A DNA stretch of 64,000 bases, from assembly GCF_004023625.1 (NCBI RefSeq), contig NZ_RPDJ01000005.1, forward strand, positions 360,945 to 424,944. The letters are read 5' to 3'. Shown here piece after piece: positions 17,246 through 26,476 of the stretch; the first letter of the stretch is position 1, and each line of letters starts with the position of its first letter. Under the pieces are notes generated by a model that had not been told where the DNA came from, did no database searches, and was given only the letters and a program-made list of their open reading frames with translations. Both the position numbers and the translations under genes were made by a program. This DNA comes from Streptomyces cavernae. Its GTDB lineage: Bacteria > Actinomycetota > Actinomycetes > Streptomycetales > Streptomycetaceae.

Positions 17246-17994
17246 CCGACCCGCACCCCAAGAAACTCCAAGGCAAGGTCGTGGTCGTCACCGGCGCGGC
17301 CCGCGGCCAGGGCGCCGCCGAGGCCGAGGCCCTGGTCCGGGAGGGCGCCCGGGTCATCGCCACCGACGCCCGGCCGGAGGGTGACTGCCGTCGCCTCGAC
17401 GTCACCAGTGAGCTGGAGTGGGCCGAACTGGCCGCGGAACTGAGGCAGTCGTACGGCCAGGTCCACGGCCTCGTCAACAACGCGGGCATCACCTGGCGCG
17501 CCCGCGTCGGCGACGTACGCCCCGAGGACTTCGCCCGCGTCCACGCCGTCAACGTCACCGGCCCGCTGCTGGGCATCCAGCACCTCGCCCCGCTGATGCC
17601 GCCCGGCGCGTCCATCGTCAACGTCGGATCGTCCGCCGCGCTCACCGGCCACTACCCGGTCGCCTACACCGCCAGCAAATGGGCGCTGCGCGGCCTTTCC
17701 AAGTCCGCGGCCACGGAGCTCGGCCCTCGCGGGATCCGCGTGAACACGATCCACCCCGGCTACATCGAGACCGACATGACCGCCTCCGCCGCGCCCGCCT
17801 TCCGCGAGGCGAACCTCCGCGAGACACCGCTCGGCCGTACCGGCACGGTCGACGAGGTCGCCCCGCTCGTGGTCTTCCTCCTCTCCGACGAGGCCTCCTT
17901 CATCACCGGCGCGGAGATCCCCGTGGACGGCGGACTGACCGCGCACGGCGGCGCCAAGTCCATCTCCGACGCGCTGCGCGAGGAGACACCCTGA
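17242..17994 (+). CDS. Short-chain dehydrogenase/reductase
   Basis: This 250-residue classical SDR has the cofactor motif VVTGAARGQGAAEAEA (about 14-29), NNAG at about 84-87, catalytic Ser in NVGSSAAL and the YTASK catalytic pair near 148-152. It ends with the usual GAEIPVDGGLTAHGG. The GTG start overlaps the FAH-family stop (GTGA). It is the last intact gene of the operon and could reduce or oxidise a hydroxy or keto intermediate before the CoA step that is broken downstream. Confidence 0.92.
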   Translation: MTDPHPKKLQGKVVVVTGAARGQGAAEAEALVREGARVIATDARPEGDCRRLDVTSELEWAELAAELRQSYGQVHGLVNNAGITWRARVGDVRPEDFARVHAVNVTGPLLGIQHLAPLMPPGASIVNVGSSAALTGHYPVAYTASKWALRGLSKSAATELGPRGIRVNTIHPGYIETDMTASAAPAFREANLRETPLGRTGTVDEVAPLVVFLLSDEASFITGAEIPVDGGLTAHGGAKSISDALREETP

Positions 17995-18013
17995 GGAGGG
18001 CCGACGGCGATGG

Positions 18014-18262
18014 TTGGTCGTCCGTGCTCCCCTGGTGCCGTCGTCCGAAAAACACTTCCCCCACGAACAAGGTCAGTCCAGCGTCGGCGAGGCGGTCGCC
18101 GGCATCCCCGACGGTGCGTCGCTCGCCGTCGGCGGGTTCGGCCTCAGCGGCGTCCCCGAGGTCATTGTCCGGGCCCTGTACGAGCAGGGCGCCACGGGCC
18201 TGGAGGTCGTGTCGGACAACTGCGGCGTGGACGGCCGCGGCCTCGGCGTGCTGCTCAGGCCG
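18014..18262 (+). pseudogene. 5' fragment of a 3-oxoacid CoA-transferase subunit A gene
   Basis: After the SDR gene, translation gives about 60 residues typical of CoA-transferase subunit A: VGEAVAGIPDGASLAVGGFG, then LSGVPEVIVRAL and VVSDNCGVDGRGLGVLLR. Homology stops abruptly at about 18260, where the family would continue through another 150 residues and then subunit B. Only about 20 bases later comes the stop codon of nuoN on the other strand. The N-terminal end also lacks a clean start in the same frame. I read this as a gene cut by a deletion or insertion that joined the catabolic island to the complex I operon. Confidence 0.8.
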
Positions 18263-18279
18263 GTCGCATCGCGCGTGTG

Positions 18280-19698
18280 TCAGCGGGTGATCGGCGCGGT
18301 GAGCACATCCAGCACGGGCCCGCCGGCGATCCCCAGTCCGAGGGAGGCGAAGGTGGCGGCGTACGCGACGACGCGCGCCGCACGATCGCCCTCGGACGGT
18401 CCCGAGGAACCGCCCCGGGAGACCGCGGGCACGATCCAGCGCAGATAGTAGAAGAGGGACGCCACGGTGTTGGCGGCGGCGACAACGACGAGCCAGGCGT
18501 ACCCGCCGTCGAACGCCGCGCTGAACGCCTCGAGTTTGCCCAGGAAGACGGAGGTCGGCGGCGTACCGACGAGCCCCAGCAGGCAGACGACGAGGCTCGC
18601 GGCCAGCAGTGGACGTTCCCTGGCGAGCCCCCGGTAGTCGTCCAGCGTGTGGGCGCGGGGGAGAGCGCACACCACGGCGAAGGCACCGAGGTTGGTCACC
18701 GCGTAGGCCGCCAGGTAGAACAGCAGCGCCTGCTGGGCCAGGTCCGCACGTCCGGCGACGGCGATCGGCATGAGGAGATACCCGACCTGACTGATCGTCG
18801 AGTAGGCGAGCAGCCGTTTGACGTCCTGCTGGAAGAACGCACCGAGGTTGCCGAGGGTCATCGAGGCGGCGGCGAGTACGGCGATGAGCGCGGGCCATGG
18901 CAGGGTGCTGTCCGCGAGGACGACGTCACCGAGGCGGAAGAGCGCGGCGAGCGCGCCGATCTTCGGGATCGTGGTGAGGAGCGCCGCCACCGGTGGACTG
19001 CTGCCCTGCACGGCGTCGGGAACCCAGAAATGCGCCGGCACACCTCCGGCCTTGAACAGCACGCCCGCCAGAAGCCCCGTCGTCCCGGCGGCGACCAGTG
19101 CCTCGGGCGCGTCGCGGAACACCTCCCCGAGCATCGGATACGCGGTGCCGCGTCCGGTCGCGTACAGGATCGTGATGCCGGTCAGCATCAGTACGCCCAA
19201 CAGGGCACCGATCACATAGAACTTGAGGGCCGCCTCGGTACCCGGCCCGTCCTTGCGGAACCCGGCGAGGGTGTAGGCGGGGATGCTCGCCAGCAGATAC
19301 CCGGCGGCGAGCAGCAGCAGATCCTGCGCGCCCGCCATCATCAGCGCGCCGAGCGCCGCCAACTGCACGAGGACGTAGAACTCCGTCTCCCTCGGGTCCC
19401 CCTTCAGGGGACGGAAGGAGACGCCGAGGATGATGAGCGTGCCGCCGAGGACCACGATCCGGGACGTACTCGTCACCGCATCGACGGAAAAGGCCTCGCC
19501 GAAGGCGGTCAGGGCGGGCTCCGCTGCGGCCACCGACGCGGCGACGATCCCGGCCAGGCACGCCACGGCCGCCAACCACCCCACGATCCACTGCCGGGCA
19601 CGCGGCAACCAGGATCCGAGCAGCAGCCCGAGGACGGCCGAGGCGGCCAGCAGCACCTCGGGCAGGAGGTCGAGCGGGTTCTCGTTCATCTCGGTCAT
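18280..19698 (-). CDS. nuoN: NADH-quinone oxidoreductase subunit N
   Basis: This 472-residue membrane protein is an antiporter-like complex I subunit with about fourteen helices. Key motifs include LKFYVIGALL, the lysine-bearing VLFKAGGVPAHFWVPDAVQGSSPPV and QQDVKRLLAYSTISQVGYLL. The ATG overlaps the nuoM stop (ATGA). It is the last gene of the operon. Its stop lies about 20 bases from the broken CoA-transferase fragment on the opposite strand, but its C-terminus looks complete. Confidence 0.93.
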   Translation of the reverse strand: MTEMNENPLDLLPEVLLAASAVLGLLLGSWLPRARQWIVGWLAAVACLAGIVAASVAAAEPALTAFGEAFSVDAVTSTSRIVVLGGTLIILGVSFRPLKGDPRETEFYVLVQLAALGALMMAGAQDLLLLAAGYLLASIPAYTLAGFRKDGPGTEAALKFYVIGALLGVLMLTGITILYATGRGTAYPMLGEVFRDAPEALVAAGTTGLLAGVLFKAGGVPAHFWVPDAVQGSSPPVAALLTTIPKIGALAALFRLGDVVLADSTLPWPALIAVLAAASMTLGNLGAFFQQDVKRLLAYSTISQVGYLLMPIAVAGRADLAQQALLFYLAAYAVTNLGAFAVVCALPRAHTLDDYRGLARERPLLAASLVVCLLGLVGTPPTSVFLGKLEAFSAAFDGGYAWLVVVAAANTVASLFYYLRWIVPAVSRGGSSGPSEGDRAARVVAYAATFASLGLGIAGGPVLDVLTAPITR

Positions 19699-21209
19699 CG
19701 GGCGAGCAGCTCCAGGACGGACCGTGAGGCCGGCTCGATGACGTCGAGCAGGAAGCGGGGTGCCACCCCGAGGACGACGGCCAGGGCGAGGAGCGGGACG
19801 ATGGCGAGGCTCTCGTGCGCTCGGATGTCGGGGAACGCCCGCGGCGTGCCCGGTGCGTCGGGCAGGCGCAGCGGCCCGGTGAACACCTGCCTCAGCGCGC
19901 GCAGGAACAGCCCGGCGGTGAGGAGGATGCCGAGTACCGACAGTGCCGTCGCCAGCGGGCGCGGCCCGAGGCTGCCGGTGAAGATCTGGAACTCGGCGAT
20001 GAAGCCGGAGAACCCCGGAAGGCCGAGCGAGGCGAAGGCCGCCACGCCGGTCATGGCCGCGAAGGCCGGGGCCACCGCGGCGACTCCGGAGTAGGCGGTC
20101 ATGTCGTACGTCCTCCCGCGTTCGTAGAGCACCCCGGCGAGGAGGAACAGCGCGCCGGTGAGCAGTCCGTGACTGACCATCTGCGTCACCGCACCGGTGA
20201 CGGCCAGGGAGCGTGCCTGCTCGGAGCTGTCCGCTGTCGCCGCTGCGGCGCCGACCGCGAGCACGATGTAGCCCATGTGGTTGACGGAGGTGTACGCGAC
20301 CATTCGTTTGAAGTCGGTCTGGGCGAGGGCGACCAGGGCGCCGTGGAGGACCGAGATGACGCCGACGACGACCAGGACGAGGGCGTAGCGCCGCCAGACC
20401 TCCGGGAGCATGGGCATGGCCAAGCGGACGAACCCGTAGGTGCCCATCTTCAGCAGCACGCCGGCGAGGATGGCCGAACCGGCGGCGGGCGCCTCGACGT
20501 GCGCCGGCGGCAGCCAGGTGTGGAACGGCACCGTGGGTGTCTTCACCGCCAGTCCGACGACCACCGCGAGCAGTACCAGGGCGCCGTAGACGGAGCGCCC
20601 GGCGAGGGGGTTCTGCTCGGTCAGCTCGACCATGTCGAAGGTGTGCGGGGACGCGGCGAGGTACAGGCCGATGAAGCCGAGCAGCAGGGCGAGGGAGCCG
20701 ATGAAGGTGTAGAGGAAGAACTTCAGCGCGGCACGGCCCGCCTGCCGGTGGCCCCAGCCGGCGATGACGAAGTACATCGCCACGATGGACAGGTCGAAGA
20801 AGACGAAGAACAGGATCAGGTCGAGGGCCGCGAACAGCCCCAGACACGTGGTCTGCAGGAAGAGGAACAGCGCGGCGAAATCGCGGATGCGGCGGTCCTC
20901 GCGCAGTGAGTACAGCGCGCAGGCGAGGAACAGCAGGGAGGTGAGGGCGAGCAGCGGCAGCGACAGCCCGTCCACCCCGACGTGGTAGCCGACGCCCGCG
21001 CTGGGGATCCAGCGGGCACGCTCCTCGTACTGCATGCCGCCGTCCGCCTCGTACCCGGCCCACAGGGCGATGACCAGGGCCAGTTCGAGCGCGGACGTGA
21101 GAACCCACACGGTGCGGAAGACCTGCGGTGCCGTACGGCGAGGCAAGGCGAACAGCAGCAGTGCGACGGCCGTGGGCGCGAAGACTAGGGCGGTCAGCAA
21201 GCGGGTCAC
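19695..21209 (-). CDS. nuoM: NADH-quinone oxidoreductase subunit M
   Basis: This 504-residue proton-pumping antiporter-like subunit has motifs LKFFLYTFIGSLALLLGFIG, VKTPTVPFHTWLPPAHVEAP with the conserved Lys and His, and QTDFKRMVAYTSVNHMGYI. The GTG start overlaps the nuoL stop (GTGA). The open frame continues upstream but only antisense to nuoL, so the start at 21209 is preferred. Confidence 0.94.
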   Translation of the reverse strand: MTRLLTALVFAPTAVALLLFALPRRTAPQVFRTVWVLTSALELALVIALWAGYEADGGMQYEERARWIPSAGVGYHVGVDGLSLPLLALTSLLFLACALYSLREDRRIRDFAALFLFLQTTCLGLFAALDLILFFVFFDLSIVAMYFVIAGWGHRQAGRAALKFFLYTFIGSLALLLGFIGLYLAASPHTFDMVELTEQNPLAGRSVYGALVLLAVVVGLAVKTPTVPFHTWLPPAHVEAPAAGSAILAGVLLKMGTYGFVRLAMPMLPEVWRRYALVLVVVGVISVLHGALVALAQTDFKRMVAYTSVNHMGYIVLAVGAAAATADSSEQARSLAVTGAVTQMVSHGLLTGALFLLAGVLYERGRTYDMTAYSGVAAVAPAFAAMTGVAAFASLGLPGFSGFIAEFQIFTGSLGPRPLATALSVLGILLTAGLFLRALRQVFTGPLRLPDAPGTPRAFPDIRAHESLAIVPLLALAVVLGVAPRFLLDVIEPASRSVLELLAR

Positions 21210-23053
21210 CTCATGAGGACGAGCACGACGGCGAGGACGGTGAAGGCGGCGACGGCCTGGGCGAGGTACTGGTGCAGCTGCCCGGTCTGCGGGCGGCGCG
21301 CCCAGCGGCCCAGAGCGCGGGTTCCGGACGCGACGGCGGTCACCGTGCCGTCCATGGCGCGCTCCACCGCGCCGTCCGTCCAGCGGGCGAACCGCACGGC
21401 GACCGAGGCGGAACCGTCGACGGCACGGTCCAGGACCCGGTCGTCGAACGCCGCGGCGGCGTGCGCGAGCCGCATTACGGGAGCCACCAGCAGGAAATGA
21501 GCGGCACGCTCGAGGAGCAGCCAGTCCGCGAAGCCCGACTTCGCACGTTCGGGAAGGGGCAGCGGGCGCCTGCCCCAGGCCCAGGTGACCGCGGCCGCCA
21601 ACACGGCGAGCGCCCCGGAGAGCGCGAACTCCCAAGCCGCTGGGTCAGGTTGACCGTCGGGCGCGAGTACCCGCCCGACGCTGTCACGCAGCGGGGGGAA
21701 AGCCACCGGTGTCAGCGCGAGGCAGGCCAGGGCCAGCAGGACCAGGGGCACCACGGCACCGACCGGGATGCGACGAGCATCGGGGCTCGGCATCGCGGGC
21801 TGCCAAACGAACCACAGGATCTTTGCGCTGTAGACCGCCGACAACAGGGCGGCGGCCAGCCCGACGGCGTACAGCCAGGGGCTGGTCTCCAGGGCTCCCG
21901 CGAGCAGGACGTCCTTGGCGGCCCACAGCGACAGCGGAGGAACACCGGCCAGGGAGAGCGCGCCCACGGTGACGGCCACACCGACCGTCCGGTGCCGGCG
22001 CGCTGCGCCGAGCAGCGCGGGGAGTTGCTGGGTGCCCAGTGCGGTCAGCCAGGCACCGGCGGTCAGGAAGAGCAGGCTCTTCGCCGCCGCGTGGGCGATG
22101 AGTTGCAGGGTGCCGCCGGAGGTCGCGTGGGTCCCGGCGGCCAGCACCATGAAGCCGATCTGGGCACAGGTCGATGCGGCGAGCAACTGTTTGAGGTCGG
22201 TCTGCGCCACCGCGACCAGCCCGAGACACAGCGCGGTGGCGGCGCCCGTCCACGCGACCACGTCGTCGCCCCAGCCGGAGGCGTCCAGCAGCGGTCCGGT
22301 CCGCAGCAGCAGATACGCCCCCGCGACGACCATGGTGGCCGAGTGCAGCAGCGCGGAGACCGGGCTCGGACCTTGCATGGCTTTCGACAGCCAGAAGCTG
22401 AAGGGGAGTTGGGCGGACTTGCCGAGGGCGGAGGCGATGATTCCCGCCGTGATCAGCGAAAGCCACGGGTCGTCGGCGCGGGCCAGTCCGTCCAGCGACA
22501 GCGTCGTATCGCGGCCGCTCGCGAGGGCCGCGCCCGCCGCCAGATACAGACCGAGGTCCGCGGTACGGGTGGTGAGGAACGCGGTGTCGGCCGCGCGCGT
22601 GCGCTCGGGATCGGGCCACCAGTAGCCGATCAGCGCCCACGAGGTGGCGCCCATGACCTCCCAGCCCATCAGCAGGACCGGGAGAGTGGCGGCCGTGACC
22701 GTGACGAGCATGCTGCCGGCGAACAGCAGCATCAGTCCGAAGAAGCGCGCCCTCGCCTCGCCGGCGCCGAACTCGGCGGCGCTGAAGACGAGCACGGCGA
22801 GGGTGACCGCCGTGACCGTCACGGCCAGCAGACCGGACAGCCCGTCCACGGCGAGCCGTACCGGCAGTCCGTCGAGGAGCGGGGCCTCGGCGGCCGGATG
22901 CCGGAAGGCCACGGCGACGGCGAGTCCCGTGGCGGCGGCCGCCACGGCGAGCGCCAGGCCGGCTGCCATCCGGTCGGCCCTGCGCCCCACCGCCAAGAGC
23001 AGCGCACCTGAACCGAGCGGCGCGGCGACGAGCGCCCACAGCAGGGCGCTCAC
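21206..23053 (-). CDS. nuoL: NADH-quinone oxidoreductase subunit L
   Basis: This 615-residue subunit is the distal antiporter-like protein of complex I. It shows LLMGWEVMGATSWALIGYWW, KSAQLPFSFWLSKAMQGPSPVSALLHSATMV split over the active helix region, and QTDLKQLLAASTCAQIGFMV. The C-terminal extension (about 480-615) carries the amphipathic and last helices, although it is rather Arg/Ala-rich. The GTG start overlaps the nuoK stop (GTGA). Confidence 0.93.
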   Translation of the reverse strand: MSALLWALVAAPLGSGALLLAVGRRADRMAAGLALAVAAAATGLAVAVAFRHPAAEAPLLDGLPVRLAVDGLSGLLAVTVTAVTLAVLVFSAAEFGAGEARARFFGLMLLFAGSMLVTVTAATLPVLLMGWEVMGATSWALIGYWWPDPERTRAADTAFLTTRTADLGLYLAAGAALASGRDTTLSLDGLARADDPWLSLITAGIIASALGKSAQLPFSFWLSKAMQGPSPVSALLHSATMVVAGAYLLLRTGPLLDASGWGDDVVAWTGAATALCLGLVAVAQTDLKQLLAASTCAQIGFMVLAAGTHATSGGTLQLIAHAAAKSLLFLTAGAWLTALGTQQLPALLGAARRHRTVGVAVTVGALSLAGVPPLSLWAAKDVLLAGALETSPWLYAVGLAAALLSAVYSAKILWFVWQPAMPSPDARRIPVGAVVPLVLLALACLALTPVAFPPLRDSVGRVLAPDGQPDPAAWEFALSGALAVLAAAVTWAWGRRPLPLPERAKSGFADWLLLERAAHFLLVAPVMRLAHAAAAFDDRVLDRAVDGSASVAVRFARWTDGAVERAMDGTVTAVASGTRALGRWARRPQTGQLHQYLAQAVAAFTVLAVVLVLMR

Positions 23054-23355
23054 TCCTTCAACTCCGCGGCCATGTCGGTCATGTCGACTTCCCGTGCCCG
23101 GAACAGGGCGGTGACGACGGCGAATCCGATCGCCATCTCCAGGGCCATCGCCGTGACCGCCAGGACGATCAGTACCTGTCCGTCGGCGGTGGCCGGTGCG
23201 ATGTAGTGCCAGGCGGCCGCCGCGGCCAGGATCACCCCGCCGAGCATCAGCTCCAGGCCCATCATCAGCATCACGATCGACTGCTGGGTGAGCGCCCCGA
23301 ACAGCCCGACGCAGAAGAGCGCGGCTGCCGACAGCAGGAACAGCTCCAGCGTCAT
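23050..23355 (-). CDS. nuoK: NADH-quinone oxidoreductase subunit K
   Basis: This 101-residue protein has three membrane helices and the buried glutamates typical of NuoK: one in LMMGLELMLGGVIL and one in TAMALEMAIGFAVVTALFR. The ATG overlaps the nuoJ stop and the stop overlaps the nuoL start, so translation is coupled on both sides. The length is normal for the family. Confidence 0.95.
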   Translation of the reverse strand: MTLELFLLSAAALFCVGLFGALTQQSIVMLMMGLELMLGGVILAAAAAWHYIAPATADGQVLIVLAVTAMALEMAIGFAVVTALFRAREVDMTDMAAELKE

Positions 23356-23912
23356 CGGCCGACACCGCCTCGTACGGGATCGTCCGCGCGCCGTGCCCGC
23401 AGGTCGTCGCCGAGCCGGTCGTAGCGTCCCCGGCGGGTGGCCAGCACCACCGTGGCCACGATCGTCGCGAACAGCGCCATGCCCAGCGTCATCATGGTCA
23501 GCATCTGCGGACCCATGAGCGACATACCGAGTTCCATGGTGGGATCGGCGGAGGACTTCCCGCGTCGGGCGGGCCAGGGGGCGAACAGGATCCCGGCGGC
23601 GAGGAGCAGGAAGACGAGGCCGCAGACGACGGCCGCGCCCCGCTTGTTGTGCATCATCGTCATCGGCATGAGCCCGGCCGGGTTCATCATGTACATCACC
23701 ATGAAGACCGCCATGATGGCCATCTCGATGGTCATCATCAGCACGATGACGATCCCCAGGTAGTCCAGTCCCAGCAGCACGACCAGCCCGCCGACGCACA
23801 GCAGCGAGGTCAGCAGGGAGAACGTCGCACGGGCCATGGAGTCGAACCGGAACACCATCGCGCCGCTGACGACCGCCAGGACGGCAAGGACCCAGAAGAC
23901 CGCGACATCCAT
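23352..23912 (-). CDS. nuoJ: NADH-quinone oxidoreductase subunit J
   Basis: This 186-residue protein has five membrane helices, with the conserved helix pair LGLDYLGIVIVLMMTIEMAI. It has an unusually Met-rich middle section (VMYMMNPAGLMPMTMMHNKR, about 70-90), more Met than typical NuoJ. The end is basic and cytoplasmic. It lies 55 bases after nuoH. NuoI, which normally sits between H and J, is absent here. Confidence 0.9.
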   Translation of the reverse strand: MDVAVFWVLAVLAVVSGAMVFRFDSMARATFSLLTSLLCVGGLVVLLGLDYLGIVIVLMMTIEMAIMAVFMVMYMMNPAGLMPMTMMHNKRGAAVVCGLVFLLLAAGILFAPWPARRGKSSADPTMELGMSLMGPQMLTMMTLGMALFATIVATVVLATRRGRYDRLGDDLRARRADDPVRGGVGR

Positions 23913-23967
23913 TTACGTACGACACCTCGCTCTAGTCATGGGCATCCTGAACCTCGGTCGAGGGACG

Positions 23968-24912
23968 TCACCGGTTGAGCACCACCACGGCCACCACCAG
24001 CGCCTGCACGATGGCCAGCGGCGTCAACACCACCCAGCCCAACTCCACATAGCGCTCCATCCGCACGGTCGGCACCCTGCGCCGAACCCACACCAGGAAC
24101 GCCAGTACGGCCCCGGTCTTGAGCACGGTCCACAGCCAGCCGGGCAACCACGGCCCGTACCCGCCCCCCAGGAAGAGCGGCACGCTGAACGCCGCGGCCA
24201 CGACCAGCAGCAGCCACCGGCCACCGAGGAAGAGCACCCGGTCCGCGCCCGACAGCTCAGCGGCCGCTCCACCGGCCACGTCCCGCCCGGCGGGCTGGTC
24301 GAACGGCCCCCAGAACGCCATCGCCATTGCGCTCAGCAGATAGATCCCGAACGCGGCCGGCATCCACAGCGCGAACCACAACCCGTCCTGCGCGTCGACG
24401 ACTTGACCAACCCTCAGGGACTCGGCCCCGAGCGCTGCCGTGGTGATCGCGAGCATGTGCGGCAGCTCGTACGCCAGCCCCTGCGCGAGGAAGCGATAAC
24501 CGCCGATGAGCGAGAGCGTCGAGTTGGGCCCCCAGCCCGCCAGCCACACCGCCGCCCAGGCCAACGCCTCCATCGCGTTGAACCAGACGATCCCCTCCGG
24601 CAGATCGCTCACCGACCGGAAACCGAGCGGCAGCACGACGGCAGCGAGCATCGCGGCGACGGGCAGGAGAGCTGCCCCGATGCGGGCCAACGCCACATCG
24701 GAGGCGCGGGTCCGGCGCGGCTGCTGCACGAGCTGCCGCAGCACCTCCCGCGCGGGATCCGCCGCCCGGACGGCCGCCTCGCGCACGGACCCCGCTCGCC
24801 CGCCCCTCGCACCGGCCGTGAGCACGGCATCGAATCCGGCGGTCACCAGCGCGACCACGAGCAGGAGGACGGGCAGGACGAAGACCGCCCACAACGGTGC
24901 GCTGTCAGCCAT
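23968..24912 (-). CDS. nuoH: NADH-quinone oxidoreductase subunit H
   Basis: This 314-residue membrane protein is the complex I quinone-channel subunit. Motifs include GGYRFLAQGLAYELPHMLAI (the E-channel glutamate region) and MAFWGPFDQPAGRDVAGG, a diverged form of the EAE-type loop. The ATG lies eight bases inside the end of the upstream gene, so translation is coupled. The AFWGPFDQPAGRD loop replaces the usual PFDLPEAE sequence, consistent with a specialised second complex I rather than the housekeeping one. Confidence 0.88.
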   Translation of the reverse strand: MADSAPLWAVFVLPVLLLVVALVTAGFDAVLTAGARGGRAGSVREAAVRAADPAREVLRQLVQQPRRTRASDVALARIGAALLPVAAMLAAVVLPLGFRSVSDLPEGIVWFNAMEALAWAAVWLAGWGPNSTLSLIGGYRFLAQGLAYELPHMLAITTAALGAESLRVGQVVDAQDGLWFALWMPAAFGIYLLSAMAMAFWGPFDQPAGRDVAGGAAAELSGADRVLFLGGRWLLLVVAAAFSVPLFLGGGYGPWLPGWLWTVLKTGAVLAFLVWVRRRVPTVRMERYVELGWVVLTPLAIVQALVVAVVVLNR

Positions 24913-26476
24913 GGGCCATCCCCACCGCCGGCACGTGCGCGAGTTCGTCGAGGTCCGGGTCGAGGCTCGCGACGATGATCCGCGCACCGGCGAACTCGGC
25001 GCCCTCCAGCAGCCCGGGCAGTGCATCCAGCAGCGCCAGTGACGCGGGCACCGGCCCGTCGACCCGCCCCCGCGGCCCGATGACCTGGGCCGTGTCCAAC
25101 GCCTCGGTGTCGTCGCACTCGTCCGCGCCACGCCAGGCGGCACCGAGCCATACGCGCATCCGGGCGTGGACATCTCCGTCGGCGACCAGGGCCGGGCCGG
25201 TGACCCCCAGGTGCCGCGCGTGCTCGGCGGTGAGGGGCCCGAGCCCGGCGGTCAGCCACCGCAGGGTCCGCGATCGCTCCGCCCGACGGATCAGGGGACG
25301 TAAGAGGCCGCGGAGTTCAGCGGCGTCGGCTCCGGCCAGGGCACGATCCCGGACGTGCCGGAAGCGGGCGGCCATGTCGGTCCACCCCGTCACGGCGAAG
25401 AACCTGCCCAGACTGTCCAGGTGCGCGGCGCACAGCCGCCTCGCGGCCTCCCCATGGGATACCCGCTCGCCGCTGAGGGCCCGGAGCCATGGCTCGTCCC
25501 AGAAAGGCGGGTACGGCGATGCGGACCCCTCCGCCTCCGCGCTGACCTGCTGGACGATGTCGCCCTGCAGAGCCACGCGCAGAATCAGCCCGGCGGGCCA
25601 GTCGGCGAGGGCCGGGCCGAGCGGCACATGAAGCCGGTCGAGCCTCAGCCCGTCGCGGTCGTCGGCGCGATCGGCCATGGGCAGACCGGCGACGACGCCC
25701 ATGTCGTGGCCGGCATGGCCGCCGTGGGCACCGTGCATGTCGTGGCCGGCATGACCGTCGTGGCCACCGTGCGTGTCGCCATTGCCAGGCATGTGATGGC
25801 CGCTGTGCGTGTCGTCGCCGTTGTGCATGTGATGACCGCTGTGCCCGTCGTCACCGCTGTGCACGTCATGCCCGCTGTTCGCGTCGTCACCGCTGTGTCC
25901 GCCGTTGTGCCCCTCGTGACCGCGATCTTCACCGTCGTGATCCACATGACCGTTGTGGCCTTCGTGCGGTCCGGGCTCATGGCCTTCATGCGTGGCCGAG
26001 TTGTCGTTGTGACCATGGTCGCCGTGGTCGCCGTGGTCGCCGTGCTGTTCGTGCTGGCCGTGGTCGCCGTGCTGGTGGTCGCCGTGCTCCCCGTGCTCGC
26101 CGCGGTGAGAGTGCGCGTCGTCCTCCTGGTGAGGCTCTTGGGGCGGTTCTCCGCGCCGAAGCTCGGCCAGCCCGCGATCGAGAGCCTCGGCGACCTGTCC
26201 GGCGTCCCTGACCGGCACGCGGGCCTTGGGCGCCGGGATGGCGTGCCACAGATTCGCCGCCCAGTCGCTCCCCGCGTCGCCGTCGCTCTCCTCGGCGTGG
26301 TGACCGCCCAGGACCACGAGCAGATCCGCCTCCGCCGGGGCACTCACACACGGCCACCCTCGGCGTACGAGTTCCGCCTCGACGGCGAGCCGCTCGCGAG
26401 TGGTTCCGGGGGACACCGCCAGCAGAACTCCCGGCCGGGAAACGGCCGTCCGCAGGAGCCTGCGCCTCAACTCCAC
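24905..26476 (-). CDS. NuoB-like/His-rich linker/NuoD-like fusion protein, degenerate
   Basis: This 523-residue protein sits where NuoB, C and D are expected. Residues about 1-115 resemble a NuoB fold without cluster ligands: LVRRGWPCVSAPAEADLLVV, a lone Cys and no CxxE pair. Residues about 120-262 are a His/Gly/Asp-rich stretch of GDHGDHG and GHDMHG types, likely metal-binding. Residues about 275-500 resemble NuoD/hydrogenase large subunit: LHVPLGPALADWPAGLILRV matches the family's N-terminal GPxHP...LRL segment, and AEHARHLGVTGPALVADGDV matches its AxxYGVTGPxLRxSG segment. I chose the GTG at 26476, which overlaps the nuoA stop; TTG at 26470 is possible. The NuoD and NuoB resemblance is my reading, not a search result. 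Confidence 0.75.
   Translation of the reverse strand: MELRRRLLRTAVSRPGVLLAVSPGTTRERLAVEAELVRRGWPCVSAPAEADLLVVLGGHHAEESDGDAGSDWAANLWHAIPAPKARVPVRDAGQVAEALDRGLAELRRGEPPQEPHQEDDAHSHRGEHGEHGDHQHGDHGQHEQHGDHGDHGDHGHNDNSATHEGHEPGPHEGHNGHVDHDGEDRGHEGHNGGHSGDDANSGHDVHSGDDGHSGHHMHNGDDTHSGHHMPGNGDTHGGHDGHAGHDMHGAHGGHAGHDMGVVAGLPMADRADDRDGLRLDRLHVPLGPALADWPAGLILRVALQGDIVQQVSAEAEGSASPYPPFWDEPWLRALSGERVSHGEAARRLCAAHLDSLGRFFAVTGWTDMAARFRHVRDRALAGADAAELRGLLRPLIRRAERSRTLRWLTAGLGPLTAEHARHLGVTGPALVADGDVHARMRVWLGAAWRGADECDDTEALDTAQVIGPRGRVDGPVPASLALLDALPGLLEGAEFAGARIIVASLDPDLDELAHVPAVGMAHG

Noticed and set aside
18010..20094. Plus-strand frame of nearly 700 codons starting in the CoA-transferase fragment
   Set aside because: After the first residues it is antisense to nuoN and nuoM and has no recognisable domain.
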